A stretch of 64,000 bases of DNA from Eupeodes corollae (taxonomy: Eukaryota > Arthropoda > Insecta > Diptera > Syrphidae): assembly GCF_945859685.1 (NCBI RefSeq), contig NC_079149.1, forward strand, positions 63,816,991 to 63,880,990, given 5' to 3'. A program made the translations under genes and the position numbers. The notes under the pieces are model-generated. The model was not told the DNA's origin. It made no database searches and saw nothing but the letters and a program-made list of their open reading frames with translations. Shown one piece after another: positions 24,865 to 37,963 of this stretch (within the stretch, counting starts at the first letter, position 1; the number at the start of each line of letters is the position of its first letter).

Positions 24865-24975
24865 TACTGGAGCATCAGCTTCTGCAAAAGTCATTTGAAA
24901 ATACACCTAGCCGTGTGGCGTGCTTTCCTATTAGACTGTTGCCGGTTGTGACACCGATTATCGAGCTTATATGCG
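24865..24975 (-). mobile_element. fragment of RNase H-bearing LINE, C-terminal tail
   Basis: The minus strand reads SHISSIIGVTTGNSLIGKHA then TRLGVFSNDFCRS. This matches the tail encoded at 45250-45360, so a short piece of that LINE family is present here. The homology ends near 24990. Confidence 0.65.
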
Positions 24976-25059
24976 ATGTGCCAGATGTTTTTAGTGACTT
25001 GACACTAGATAATGTTATTACAGTTGATATCACATTTTCTTTAAGAAAGGACACAAGAG

Positions 25060-27360
25060 ACATAACTCTTCATTTGAAGGTTACAACCTACTAAGAAATG
25101 ACGATTTTAGGGGAACAGCCATCGTTATTGAAGAAAAGTTTAAACTTAATAAAGTATCCTTTTACAGTGATACCTTCTTAATTTGCCAGAACAATAATCG
25201 GGCTACGAAACGAATACATCTTGGAAGTATTTGCATTCCATCAGCAGCAGGTCAGTCACTTTTCAGCGAGTTAGATAGGCTGCTTAGCATCGCAAGTTCT
25301 TATGACACGGTTATATTAGGAGGCGACATTTCCAAGATCATCGTCCATACTAGACTTTTTCATGTTCTCGAGTTCATTACACACAGGTAATAATACTGTT
25401 TGCAAAACATTTTCTTTTCTTTCTGACCATTTTGGTATAGAAACTAATATACAAATATTCAACGTTTACCCTGTACTAGTACCTCCTGCTACCTACACTT
25501 GTTTCAAAAATACAAACTGGGATAATTTTAGAATACAACTACACAATAGTCTTTCTAGAATGAATCTTCCAATATTTCTAATGCTGAAATTGACGATATA
25601 ATACAAGATGTGAGTAATAAAATAAATACAAGTGTAGAAAATCATGAACATGAAGTACAAAAAGATTTTACTTTTAACTAAAAATCTTTTGAATATTCAA
25701 AGCATTTGGCAAAGAAAACTTAAAAGAAAAGGAGTTGTCATCTAGATTACAATGTCTAAATAAAATAATAGCTGAAAGAGTTAAAATAGATCTTGATAAT
25801 GACTTTAGATCACGTTTAAGAAAAATAAAGCCTTCTACACCAGCTTTTAAAGAAATTGACAGGATAACTGGCGAAAATATTTTGGAACGAATATTGCCAA
25901 ATATACTATCAATTTTAATGGAGAAGAACTTTCAGATAGTGCAGATAAGCTCATTGCGTTTAAGGCATCGTATTCCGATTTATACTCTGAAAAAATACCC
26001 GTGTTTGACAGAAACTTAGCAAATCATGTTAATCTAACAGTCAACGAGTTTAAAAATAGATATGCTAATATATGTTTGACGACTTTCTTATCAAGCAACA
26101 CTACCTCTGATAACTTAGCTCTACCTTTTACGTCTCCAGACAAAATTAATGCTTATAGAATGAAATAAAACAACAACAACTATTATGGTATAGATAAAAT
26201 GTCTAATTATATTTTCCGAAAATGCTCTCATACATTTGATATAACACTCTTTTGTATTTTCAATCAATGCATAAAAAATGAATACTTTCCCATTTTATGG
26301 AAAAAATCAAAGCTTATTCCTATAGCAAAGAAAAAAACTGGGAATGAAATTAAAGACTTTCGTCCTATATCTTTATTGTCAAATGGTGGAAAACATTTCG
26401 AAAGAGTTTTAGCTGATTACCTAGACAGTTTTTGCGATGAAAGAAATATTATTATTAATAACCAATTCGGATTCAGAAAAAATCATTCCACTGAACACTC
26501 ATTACTGATTCTGAATGATAGAATTGTTCAAAACCTCAGGAATAAAAAGTGTTCCGTTGTTCTTGACCTAGATATGCAGGCTGCCTTTGTTTCTACATCG
26601 CGCACGGACTAATTTTTAAATTGATAGCACTGGAATTTTCAGAAGCCTTTATACGAATGATAGTCAGTTTTCTGAGTTCTAGGATAGCAATGAAAGCCTT
26701 TTTATATGCAGATGACGCTAAGATATTGTCAAGTGCAGTAAGGCACCCAATGCACTAGATAAATTCAAGGATTCCGTGCCCACTTTAACCTCGTACCTCT
26801 ACTATTGGGGATTAGTAATTAACGCAGGGAAAAGTAGCAGCATAACCTGTTTTAGAAACTTATGGCAAAGAACATCGTAAGGCAGTTAAAGAGAGTAAAA
26901 CTTTATAACTTTTAATTGACAATTTTGTGATCCCACTAATAACGGAACCAAAATATCTTGGTATACGACGCTACTAAAATAAATTTAATTTTAATAAACA
27001 TGCTAGGGAAGTGTTGAATAAAGCCAAAATGGTTTCCGGTATGCTCAAACAACTTTTATCATCAAATTCCACTTCAAAGCAAACCAAATGGCTTATTTAT
27101 AAAACGCTTATAAGACCTATTTTAACATATGGATTTGGATGTGGGTTTAGAATTTCGCCAACAGCTGCAAATGAGTTGGAAAACTTCGAGCGAAAACTGC
27201 TTCGATTCTGTTGCGGAAAATACAGAAATCCAAATAAAAAATGGTATTCAAATACAACAATATACAGAGAAAATAATACTGAACCTTATTTTATTAACCC
27301 TACACTCATCTTGTGTTCCATTTGGGACAGACATCCCACTATGACCATTAATAAGTAATA
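25060..27360 (+). mobile_element. Jockey-like LINE, decayed, upstream of the ABC transporter exons
   Basis: Plus-strand pieces in order: endonuclease (LLRNDDFRGTAIVIEEKF from about 25085, SICIPS and VILGGD to 25330), then reverse transcriptase (SKLIPIAKKK, DFRPISLLS, NNQFGFRKNHSTEHSL, 26290-26500; ADDAK near 26710), then the C-terminal block TLIRPILTYG (27100-27130). Frameshifts and deletions, including loss around the catalytic palm, make it inactive. It lies in or just before the first intron of the Mdr-like gene. Confidence 0.82.
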
Positions 27361-27499
27361 AAACTCAAATTCTTTCAAACACTTTCTCCTCTTGTAACAT
27401 ACACATTTATTTGGACCAACAAAATTTAAGTTTAGTAAAGATCATAATATGTTAAATACTTTTTTTTAATTAATTAAATAAATAAATTATTTCTTTCAG

Positions 27500-30400
27500 C
27501 TCATCCGATGATAAACAAAAGAAGGAACACAAAGAGACTCGGGAAGAATCTCAAGCCCGAAAAGAAGATGAGGCACCTGAAGTGTCATTTTTAAGCATTG
27601 TTAGTAACCCTTAAAACACTTTCAAAACTGGTTTTTAAAAGTTATATTATTTTTTGTTTTCAAAAAAAAACTCTTTAGTACAAGTACTCCAGTTGGACGG
27701 ATAAAACAATGTACTTCGTTGGTTTCTTATGTGCTATAGCAACTGGAATAACCACTCCCCTCAACAGTTTAATTTTTGGAAACTTGACCGATGTAAGTAG
27801 GACTTTTTTTCGATTCATGTTATCTATCATTATACTGTTTTAATGGAAACAGTTTTCTATAAAATAGAAACTTGATTAATAAACTTGAACTCATGTCTTA
27901 CAATCTACAGGCCATGGTTAAATACGGGTTGTATTTGGTTGGACAGGAAAATGCAAGAAGTGTTGAATCTGATGAATTACTGGAAGCTGTGAAAACTTTT
28001 GCTCTGCAAAATGCTTATATCGGAGCTGTTATGTTGATATGCAGTTATCTTTCCATTACTCTGTTCAATTATGCAGCTCAATCGCAGGTTAGTCTGATAA
28101 CCCTCTTTATTTTATATTTTACTAAACTACTAAATGTGTATGTTGTCTTCAAAAAACGAAAATCATTTTTAGATCTACACAATTCGAGGAAAATTTTTCA
28201 AAGCCATTTTACACCAAGACATGTCATGGTATGACTTTCATCAGAGCGGAGAAGTAGCTAGCCGAATGAATGAGTATGTTCTCAAAAAAAAAATAAACTC
28301 TATTTGATGAAATTTTAATAATAATAATAATAATTTATTTTATTACAGAGATTTAACAAAGATGGAGGATGGATTGGGAGAAAAAGTTGTGATATTCACT
28401 AATTTTATCGTAGCATTCATATCGTCTTTGGTACTAGCATTCGTTAAAGGCTGGCAATTGGCCTTGGTATGCCTGACAAGTCTGCCCGTCACTCTTATAT
28501 CTTTATCGGTGGTTGGAGTAGTAAGTACAAAGTAGTTAATTAAATTAAGTGAAATGTAATTTATTTCTTGGCATCAGTGTCAACTATTGCCTCAAAGACT
28601 GCGTGAGTTTTAGTTGAAATTTTTCAAAAACGAGGGTCAAAAGTAAAGAAAAAAATCAAATGCTTTTGAAACTATGCTCAAAATATGGAAACAAAGAGTC
28701 CGCCGAGTGGACGGGTTTCAGAGCTGAAATGAATTTTATCTGATCCTTCAATTATTTGTTGAATGTTGAAGGATAGATTTTAAAAATTGTATTTAGATTG
28801 TATGTATCAGAAATCCTATTGGATTATCAGCTTTGCGAAATCTCAATAATATTATATAAGGGCGTTCATTTTAAATATATGCTTAAAATTTTAGGAGTTC
28901 TAAAATAATTTAAGAAGCCAGGGCCGGATTGAGGGAAGGGCAACCGGGTGGAAGCTCCGGGGCCTCCACAAACTCTTGTCCATCGACTGTTCAATTCCTT
29001 GATTTCGTGCAGAATTTGTACACTTTTCTCACAGCCAGTACAGACCGGCATCGAATTCAACGGCTATTCGGAAATCGAAGAAGCTCTAACCAGCATATCT
29101 TCCAATAAGGAGCAAAAAGACATCGTGAGGAATAAAGCAACAGACCTTCTATACAGAAGATGAGTGGTCTCGAAACCGCTTTCTTTGCAACATTTTGGAA
29201 CGATATGTATGTTGCAAGACCCGAAAATGATTCTTCAATCGGCAATGCGTTCACTATAATCATTGTAATCATTCGTGGAATCCAAACGAAATGATTTTGA
29301 TAAATACGAGGAAGCAGCCAAAAAAATATCCCATACTGATGAATATGTCAGGTTGAATCTGCTCGATTACGGAAAAAGCACAAGAAGCAAATCTGTCACC
29401 CAAGGAAAAATACAACGTGTCCGCCTTCATCCCAGTGATTGACCACGACCAGCTATTCGTTTCTCTTACTGAAAGATTGCATGCCTATGAAGCTGTACGT
29501 TTGAAATTTGGATTCCTGAATCACATCAAGAAGATGGATGCTGAAAATTTGAACGCTGCAGCAGAGACATTGGTGAAAGTGTATCCGGAAGATTTATAGC
29601 CTAGTCTTGGTAATAAGTTGGTTCAATTTGTGTCTTTGATTGACTCATACAAAAAGGAAACGGACTATGGAATAGATCAATCGCCGGAACTATTTTACTA
29701 CCAAATTATCGAAAACTAAAATTTCAGAGCTACATTCTCAAACCTCGAAATTGCATTGAGAATGTATTTGGTTTTGATGGTAACAAATTGCACTGGAGAC
29801 CGCTCATTTTCAAAAATGAAAATTATAAAAAATATACATTGAAAGCGATTTACTTCGAGAACTGGATTTAAACGAAATCATCAAAGATTTTTCGGCGAAA
29901 AAAGCTCGTTAACCCTAAAATTTAATATCAGATAATTCTTTTTTCCTTATTTATGTTATTTTGAAAATAATTTGTGGTGAGGGGGCCTTTATTGCCCCGA
30001 GGCCTCTGGACCTCTAAATTCCGCCCTGTAAGAAGCTATACCTATATTGTTTGGTTATTTGTATGATTTGTTACTAACTTTGAAGTTGTATACATATTTT
30101 ATTCATATAAATAGGAATAGTGACTTAGAAATTGTCAGCATACATTTTCGATAGGTTATCTATTTTTGATTGTCTACTTCTATTGGAAACATCGATGCAA
30201 ATTAATCAAATCATTTGTGCTTAAAATAAAAATTTAATGAGTTAAACATTTGAATTCGGAGTTTTAAATGAAATGCTAATAATCAAAAGTGATTCACATA
30301 ATATAGTTTAGGATGTGATAGTCAACTGATAAGAAATATTACTGCAGACTACGGCGATATTTTGAAGTATTGAAATGTAAATTTTGACTGTCCCTGTACA

Positions 30401-33400
30401 AAAATTCGTCTAAGGACCAAAATTTAAGGTGTTTCAGTGAAATACTTGTATTGTTACGTAGGTTAATAGCCAGAAATAAAACAAATTATGCAGCTTCAGC
30501 TAAAAATTAAAGTTTCGGTTTGTTACTGCCTGTCAAATTTAAGCAGAGGAAATAGATGGTTAGCACATCATTCTCGAGCAAAGTTTAATATAAATTCTGC
30601 TTTTTACTTATTTTCGTGAAAACAAAAATTATGAATACTTCTCTAATATATTTATATGCATAAATAATATTTCTCAAATTTAAAAGAAATCGTCAAAATA
30701 AAATTATTTTAAGTTATTTAAAGAAAATTTCTTTTAGTACAAAAAAAACATGCATCCACGATTTTAAGCTGAAATTTGGAGATAAGAGCTTAATCAAAAT
30801 AGTATAGTGCGTCTTTAAATTTAGAATTCATTCAGAATTTGGACATTTGAACTTTTTATTACACTCGTCGACAAAGTTACGCTTTTCACACTCAAACAAA
30901 ACAATACTGTTTTAAATGATTAAGTTGAACTAAATTTGAATCTTGCCAGTTTTTTAAGGATAAGTTTTAACTGAACATATCCCTTAAAATTAAATTGTAT
31001 TATGATATTATGATTTTGCAAAAACAAATCTTTCTCTTCTAGTTTTAATCACTTTAGTATCTTACTTATAAATAAATTAGGTGGCGCAACAGTCCATGTA
31101 GAACCAGGGCCTAGTGACTTACAACTCTCAAACATTCCTTTGTGCGAGTAATGTTGTCACAAATTTAGGGGACCTACATTTTATATGCCGAATCCGAACG
31201 GCTAATTTGAGAGAGCACTTTTTCTTGACAAGAAATTACTCTTGGAGAATTTTTCAATTCCTCGCAAGAGACAGAACCCGTGAATAAAATTTTAGGTGGC
31301 ACAAGCAGGGATCGAACCCAAGACCTCTCGCATGATAGTCCAAAGCACTTACCATCATGTTTGAAATGTTTGTATCATTCCCTTCTTCAAACAGCCTAAA
31401 ACGGCTTTTTGAAGAAGGGAATGATTTTTCTTCAAACTTATCGTTCTCTTCCTTTCAATTTCAACAAATCAAACTTTACTTAAATAATTTTGTATTGTAT
31501 TTATTAATCATTATAGATTACTGGTAAGCTATCAAAGAAAGAATTGAATGTCTATGCCAAGGGTGGTAACATTGCCGAAGAAGCTTTGAGTGGAATTCGA
31601 ACTGTAAAGGCATTTGAAGGCGAAGCAAAAGAAGCAGCAGCATATCGATCAAATATAATAGATGCTCGTAAAATCAATGTTAAGCGTGGATTTTTCTCTG
31701 GACTTGGATTTGGATTGTTATGGTTTTTTATCTATGCATCTTATGCTTTGGCCTTTTGGTACGGTGTTGGATTGGTCATAAAAGCTAATGACCATATTGA
31801 AGGTTTTGAAAATTACACTCCAGGAACAATGATTACTGTAAGACAATCATCATAATCATCGAATCATAGAAGATGAAAATCATCAATGTTTTTAGGTCTT
31901 TTTTTCGATTATGATGGGGTCCATGAATATTGGTATGGCGGCTCCTTATATTGAAGCATTTGGAATTGCAAAAGGTGCTTGTGCAAAAGTGTATCATCTT
32001 ATTGAGAAGGAACCTAAGATCAACCCCATTTTACGAAGAGGCGTCAAACCTCGGGGTAATCTCGAAGAGATAGAGTTTAAAGATGTCGAATTTCAATACC
32101 CTACTCGGACAGATATTAAGGTGAGTTAAAACTTTTTGAATGTTGAAAACTCCGCTTTGATTTACACATATAAATTGTTTTGCAGATTTTGCAAAAACTC
32201 AATCTTAAAATTAAAAAAGGTGAAACTGTTGCATTGGTTGGATCGTCTGGATGCGGAAAGTCGACTTGTATTCAACTTTTGCAACGATTCTACGACCCAA
32301 ATGGTGGAAATATCTTTATTAATAATGTAAATATCAAAGAATACGATGTGCAAAGTTTGCGTGAGAGAATTGGAGTTGTAGGCCAAGAACCAGTACTTTT
32401 CGGTACAACTATTTACGAGAATATTCGATATGGAAAAGAAGATGCAACAAGAGCTGAAATTATCGAAGCAGCAAAGGCTTCCAATGCGCATATTTTTATC
32501 AAAAAACTTCCCCAGGTAAAAGAATGGGATTTATTTTTTGAAATTGTGTATCTTATGGGGGCAATTTGTTTTTTACCTAACAGGGATATGAAACTCTGGT
32601 TGGTGAACGAGGAGCTCAACTTTCTGGAGGCCAGAAACAACGAATTGCAATAGCCAGGGCACTTGTGCGTAACCCGGAAATTTTACTTTTAGATGAGGCA
32701 ACTTCTGCTTTAGATACTGCGAGTGAAGCCAAAGTTCAAGCTGCTCTTGAAAAGGCCAGCGAAGGAAGAACAACAGTTATAGTTGCACATCGACTTTCGA
32801 CAATCCGCAGAGCAGATAAAATCATAGTTATAGATAAAGGTCAAGTAGTGGAAAGTGGAACACATTTGCAATTAATGGAACTTAAGGGACAATATTTCAA
32901 TCTGGTGACCACTCAACTGGGAGATGTAAGTGATGGTAAGTTACAAGTTCTAAAAATGTTTAGATTCTGAAATAAATGATTTGAATAAAATATACCGAAC
33001 AAAAATATTTTAATTTTTTTTAAATATTTTTTAGCCCTGAGCCCTGAAATTGAAGGTAAAACCGATTTGTTTGCGGAGGATGAAGACGAAACCGAAATTG
33101 CAATTGTTAAGGAAGATGAGGTAAATGTTTGTAAAAAACATGTTACGAGTAAACGTAATATAAAAATTATGATTCTACCTTTTAATTTAATAAACAGCCA
33201 CTTCAAACGTCAGAAGAAGAAAGTTCATATTCTCTAGTGGCTGTTATGAAACTTAATAAAACAGAATGGCCACAAATCTTAGCTGGCTCTATTTCGTCTA
33301 TAATCATGGGATGTGCTATGCCTGCTTTTGCTTTATTATTTGGTGGAATTCTACAAATCCTTGCTTCAGATGATTCAACATATATTAGGACAAACACAAA

Positions 33401-35423
33401 CATATACAGTTTATACTTCGTTCTTTGTGGCGTTGTTATTGGAATTGCAACATTTTTACAGGTAAGCAAAATTAAATGCATCAAAACTTATTGTTCAATA
33501 TTTATCTGAAACTTATGCACATTCATTTTTAGATCTTCACATTCGGAATAGCTGGAGAACTATTGACGGAAAGACTTCGTGGCATGGTTTTTGAGGCAAT
33601 GCTTAAACAGGAAATTGGTTGGTTTGATGACAGAACAAACGGAACCGGAAGTCTTTGTGCTCGATTATCTGGCGATGCATCAGCAGTACAAGGAGTGAGT
33701 TTTAGAAAAGTTTTGAAAAATTCATTACCTTATTTACTTATCTCACTTAAAGGCCACTGGACAGAGAATTGGAACTATTCTACAATCAATTGCTACTCTT
33801 GTGCTGGGTGTTGGCCTTGCCATGTACTACGAATGGAGTTTAGGTCTGATAGGTTTAGCATTCACTCCTTTCATTTTGGTTGCCACATACTTCCAGAGAA
33901 AAGTTATGGCTGATGAGAATATGGGAACTACCAAGACAATGGAAACATGTACAAAGGTCAATTAAAAACAATTTAAGCTTTTTCTCCTTTTATTAACTCA
34001 GGTTATTCTATTCCTTTGCAAAATAGCTCGCAGTTGAGGTAGTTTCAAATGTACGAACCGTTGTTTCTTTGGGCCGAGAAGATATGTTCCACGTTCAATA
34101 TATGGATATTCTCCTTCCATCGTGCAATGTTAGTGTCCTCATAACCATCCGTCTACCTTTGATAAAAGATTGTTTTTGTTAAATTTGCAGAAATCGAAAC
34201 GGAACACACATTACCGTGGCCTTGTTTATGGATTGGCAAGATCAATTATGTTCTTCGCATATGCTGCTACCATGTATTATGGTGGATATTGCATTGTCAA
34301 CAATGGAATGCCATATGGAAATGTATTCAAGTAAGTTTCAGGGTAAAAAAATGACTTGAAGACGTTGAGATGATGATAATTTATTCACATGCAGAGTTTC
34401 ACAAGCGTTGATAATGGGAACAATGTCTATAGCTAACGCCTTAGCATTTGCACCGAATTTCCAAAAAGGTGTTACTGCTGCTGAGAATATCTTCAAATTG
34501 CTGAACAGGAAACCGGCAATAGTAGATTCACCGAATGCAAGCAAACGTCCTTGGGAATCAGAAGGCAATGTCAACTTTAATAAGGTTAAGTTTAGCTACC
34601 CCAGCAGGAAGGATATTACTGTGTTAAATGGATTGAATTTGGAAGTATTTAGAGGTCAAAAAATTGCATTGGTTGGACCATCAGGCTGTGGCAAGTCTAC
34701 TTGCATTCAGCTTTTACAACGCTTTTATGATGTGTCTGATGGTTCAGTGTCTATCGACAAAGAAAATATCCGCTCTTTGACCACAAGCAATTTACGTCGA
34801 CAACTTGGGATTGTTTCACAAGAACCAGTCCTCTTCGACAGGTCTATTGCAGAAAATATTGCTTATGGAGATAACTCAAGAACTGTGTCAGAGGCGGAAG
34901 TTATTTCGGCAGCCCGCAAAGCAAATATTCACAACTTCATTTCCACTCTGCCATTGGTAAACTACAAAATTGAATAATATTTTGAAGCCTAAACTTTATG
35001 AATCGTTTATCTAGGGATACGAAACACGTTTGGGAGAGAAGGGAACTCAACTATCTGGTGGACAAAAGCAGCGAGTGGCTATAGCTCGAGCACTTATCCG
35101 AAATCCTAGGATTCTTTTACTCGACGAAGCAACTTCAGCTTTAGATGCAGAAAGTGAAAAGGTTTGAATACACTCAAAAATGGTTTCAACAGTTTTTTAA
35201 ACCTAACCATGTTGTTTTATAGGTTGTTCAAGATGCATTAGAAATTGCGAGTGAAGGTCGAACGAGCATAAGTATTGCTCATAGACTGTCGACCATAGTT
35301 GACAGTGATATGATTTTTGTGATAGACGCAGGAAAAGTTAGTGAAATGGGTACACATCGAGAACTGATTAAAATGCGGGGAATCTATTTCAATCTATACA
35401 AACTACAATCTGGTGCAACATGA
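27500..35423 (+). CDS. Mdr49: ABCB-type multidrug transporter (P-glycoprotein, Mdr49-like), 5' coding exon not found
   Basis: Seventeen GT-AG exons join in frame: 27500-27599, 27679-27792, 27911-28087, 28173-28273, 28349-28520, 31517-31837, 31896-32120, 32186-32515, 32584-32935, 33035-33120, 33198-33461, 33533-33694, 33753-33956, 34027-34128, 34191-34330, 34395-34956, 35015-35161, then a last exon 35223-35423 (about 1252 codons). The layout is TM domain, ATP-binding domain, acidic linker, TM domain, ATP-binding domain. Both nucleotide-binding halves are intact: Walker A GSSGCGKST (32240) and GPSGCGKST (34675), signatures LSGGQ (32620, 35050), and DEATSALD twice. The family exports hydrophobic compounds across the plasma membrane using ATP. 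Matches to recalled Drosophila Mdr49 are long and specific. The exon at 27500 starts within a codon, so the ATG lies in an upstream exon I could not locate. The 3.0-kb intron after 28520 contains a hAT element, a SINE and a hairpin. Confidence 0.94.
28919..30028 (+). mobile_element. hAT transposon, non-functional copy with intact ends
   Basis: An 8-bp TSD, TAAGAAGC, flanks the element exactly (28911-28918 and 30029-30036). The ends are short imperfect inverted repeats starting CAGGGC. Internal frames carry LETAFFATFWND (29165-29200) and the hAT dimerisation region (SNLEIALRMYLVLMVTNCTG, then DRSFSKMK, 29735-29820). The coding region is truncated and full of stops. It sits in an intron of the Mdr-like gene, sense orientation. 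A deleted relative is at 21350-21926. Confidence 0.92.
31078..31365 (-). mobile_element. SINE copy in Mdr intron
   Basis: Minus-strand copy of the SINE family, from the tail end TAGGTGGCGCAACAGTCC at 31078 to the tRNA-like head (B box as GGGATCGAACCC at 31307-31318) and the A-box side near 31360. The extreme 5' end seems to be missing. A TSD was not clear. It is separated from the nearest coding exon (31517) by about 150 bp. Confidence 0.85.
31374..31425. repeat. perfect 18-bp inverted repeat (hairpin) in Mdr intron
   Basis: Arms at 31374-31391 (ATCATTCCCTTCTTCAAA) and 31408-31425 are exact reverse complements. The 16-nt interior adds an AGCC/GGCT pair. It lies between a SINE and the exon at 31517. 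Confidence 0.9.
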
Positions 35424-35497
35424 TTCTGAGTAATGTTGTTAGTAGTATTCGACTAACTATAACGAGGCTCTGTTTTTTTTTTTCATTATATTTATAA

Positions 35498-35503
35498 AAT
35501 AAA
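35498..35503 (+). promoter_or_regulatory. poly(A) signal AATAAA of the Mdr-like gene
   Basis: AATAAA lies 75 bp after the TGA at 35421-35423. Confidence 0.65.
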
Positions 35504-36002
35504 GTTTTATAATCTTTCTGTATTTGAATTTAAAATTAAGATATACAATTTTTAAGGAGATTTTTTATGTGCACATAAATAAATTGTACATCATATCGAA
35601 AAAAACGTTGAATAAAAATATTTGTACAGGAAATATTAGTTTTATTTGATTCTATCGAATTTAATTTTATTTATAACTCTAACTATGTAGGTGGATGTGT
35701 ACACATGTTTTTTTTCAAATATAAAACTTGATGTATTCATATGGGTATGATTACGAAATTACGCTCTTACGGTTACGTAATTAATATTTTAACTTGTACT
35801 TTAATGTGTATAGTTGTGTTCATTTTAGATTAAATCGTGACTCAAATGTTTTGTAATTTTTTCTTTTGTAAAAAATGGGAAATCCAGCCTTTTTTTAATT
35901 ATGTTTAAAGATTACTTTTACTTTAAAACGAATAAGGTAGTAAAAACATGAATTTTATCAAAATACATAAAAACGAAGTGTTAAAAATATCGTCGCTATC
36001 GA

Positions 36003-36559
36003 GGTAACCGTCGGAGCGGAATTCTTTCCGATTTCCTCCGAATCGAGGACATTTTGCTTCAAGGAAGTTGTCCGATCAGCTGGTCGGACATTCTCTCCGA
36101 CAATATTCAATGCATGCAATTTGCATGCGATGCTTTGCGATGAAGTACTTGTCTTTTTTATTCTTGACAGATTCAAACACAATTTTCCGAAGTCCTCCGA
36201 CAAGTACTTTATTTTAGTTATCTTGTGTTATTAATAATGGACTGTTCGTTTTCAGGCAAAATGAAAAAAACAAGCGCTGAGGGAATGATAAATCTGCTGA
36301 GCGAATATCCAGCAGACATAGCTCAAAATTATGCAAAAAGGTCACCAGAAATTGTGGCTGTGTTTTGAGAAGATCTAGCCAATCAGCTAAATTCATTTGG
36401 ACCAAGGCAAAGGGATGTTGGTGTCTGAAATGTATGTATATCCATCGCATTGCGTCGTCTCATGTCTGTAAAATTTCTTCCGATGAAAACTACCTCAAAC
36501 CGGAATTCAATCTCCAAAAAAGGATGCATTGCGGAGAATGTTCCGCTCCGACGGTTATC
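36003..36559 (+). mobile_element. short DNA transposon with inverted ends and a Myb/SANT-like ORF piece
   Basis: TAACCGTCGGAGCGGAA at 36005-36021 recurs as its exact reverse complement at 36541-36557, giving 17-bp perfect inverted ends on a 0.55-kb element. The interior reads SAEGMINLLSEYPADIAQNY, then VAVF, a stop, and EDLANQLNSFGPRQRDV (36275-36420). This resembles the Myb/SANT-like DNA-binding protein that accompanies many PIF/Harbinger elements. No transposase is present, so it would need to be mobilised in trans. The TSD is unclear. Confidence 0.6.
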
Positions 36560-36599
36560 TGGAATAAGTGGAGATACACAAAATAAGGTTTAAAAATCT

Positions 36600-37380
36600 A
36601 TAGATAATATTCAAAATTATGACTTTTTCTCAGTATTTTGTGGAAAACCCTTTGCATTTTATAATCGCTGCACATCTGCTTGGCATAGAGTTCACAAGGG
36701 CCTGACTACTCTCAACTAAATTTCGGTTCCATGTTTTCTCGACTGCGTCCCACAACTGCCTCGAATTCAAGGGTCTTCGCCGAGAAACACCATTTTTCAC
36801 ATCTGCCCATACATTTTCTATGTGATTGAGATTAGGCGACTGAGCTGGCCTGTCCATGACCTCAACCCCATTGACTCGAAATCGTTCCTTGGCAGACGTA
36901 CTGGTGTGTTTCGGGTCGTTGTCTTGTTGAAATACCCATTTAACCGGTATATTAAAACTCGCATAAGGCAGCATCATACTGGTCATTATATCTACATAAA
37001 CGCGCTGGTCCATCGCGCCAATGATTTGATGTATGGGGCCAACAACAGCATATGAGAAACTACCTCATGCCATCACTTTAGCACCTCTATGCTTTACCGT
37101 TTTAATAGTGCACTGAGGCTTAAACTAGAAATTTTCTGGACGTCGGACGTATTGCCTACAGCTAGTTCCATTAACTGTGAGCGGAAAGATTGTATTCCAA
37201 CAATCGCCTTCTTGTTGTTACGCTACTTACTGCCAGTCGTAGATCTTGTTGGATCATCTTAGAGGACGCAAAAGGATCCTTTCCTCTGTAGCGAACAATG
37301 ACCAATGACGATCGTCATTTTTACTCGTTTCTCGTTTTCGTCCCCGGATTCTGTGGATGTACACATTGTAAGTCCAGGCC
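36600..37380 (-). mobile_element. Tc1-like transposase remnant
   Basis: Minus-strand frame 37013-36630 carries FQQDNDPKHTS, PAQSPNLNHIENVWADVK and a C-terminal CKGFSTKY stop. This is the Tc1 (DD34E) catalytic half; PNLNHIE replaces the usual PDLNPIE. Upstream, a frame reading SFSYAVVGPIH continues to about 37080 and degenerates beyond that. The N-terminal DNA-binding domain was not recognised. Confidence 0.85.
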
Positions 37381-37399
37381 TTGAAAGGATTACCAATCT

Positions 37400-37960
37400 T
37401 AAAACGTGATAAAAATTCAGAAAGCCGCATGTAAGGGTACTACAAGTGCCATAATGAATGTTCCAGTGCTAGCAACACTCCTCCCTCTTGATATATTCGT
37501 AAATGAATTTGCGGTCAAAAGCCAAAAACAGGGAAGAAGGTAAGACTGGTAGGGGGTAGGGATTGGTATATTTTTATATATGCATTGTGACATTGACGGA
37601 AATAAAAAAACAGACAAATTGGACAAAAACGGATCAATGCTTCACCTAAGCTATATTGTATCAATGATTTACAAGTCACTAGAGCAGTAGAGCAAGTAAA
37701 TAAGCTTATCCACCAAATTTGAATTGTAATTGTGAAGAACAGGTGGTCGACTCTTAAAACTTACACGCCTTCGGGGAATCAATGACCGAATATTTGTAAA
37801 GGGAAAATTAAAATACCTTTTACCCTCAAGCAGGCCTTAATGGTCCTTAATGGTAGGTATCCTAACGGGTAACAACTCATTGGCTTTTCACGTGAATAGA
37901 ATGGGTGTCGACTTATCCGATTTATGAAGATGTGAGGGCGAGGAGACGGAATGCGAATGC
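37400..37960. other. unassigned sequence between DNA transposon relics
   Basis: No gene or repeat recognised. The stretch separates a Tc1-like remnant from a Harbinger element. Confidence 0.3.
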
Positions 37961-37963
37961 CCA

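Noticed and set aside
28318..28336. AAT trinucleotide run as a functional element
   Set aside because: Short microsatellite in an intron with no further support.
31250..31420. CRISPR-like or regulatory array from repeated inverted blocks
   Set aside because: Only one inverted pair plus a SINE; no regular spacing, and the DNA is eukaryotic.
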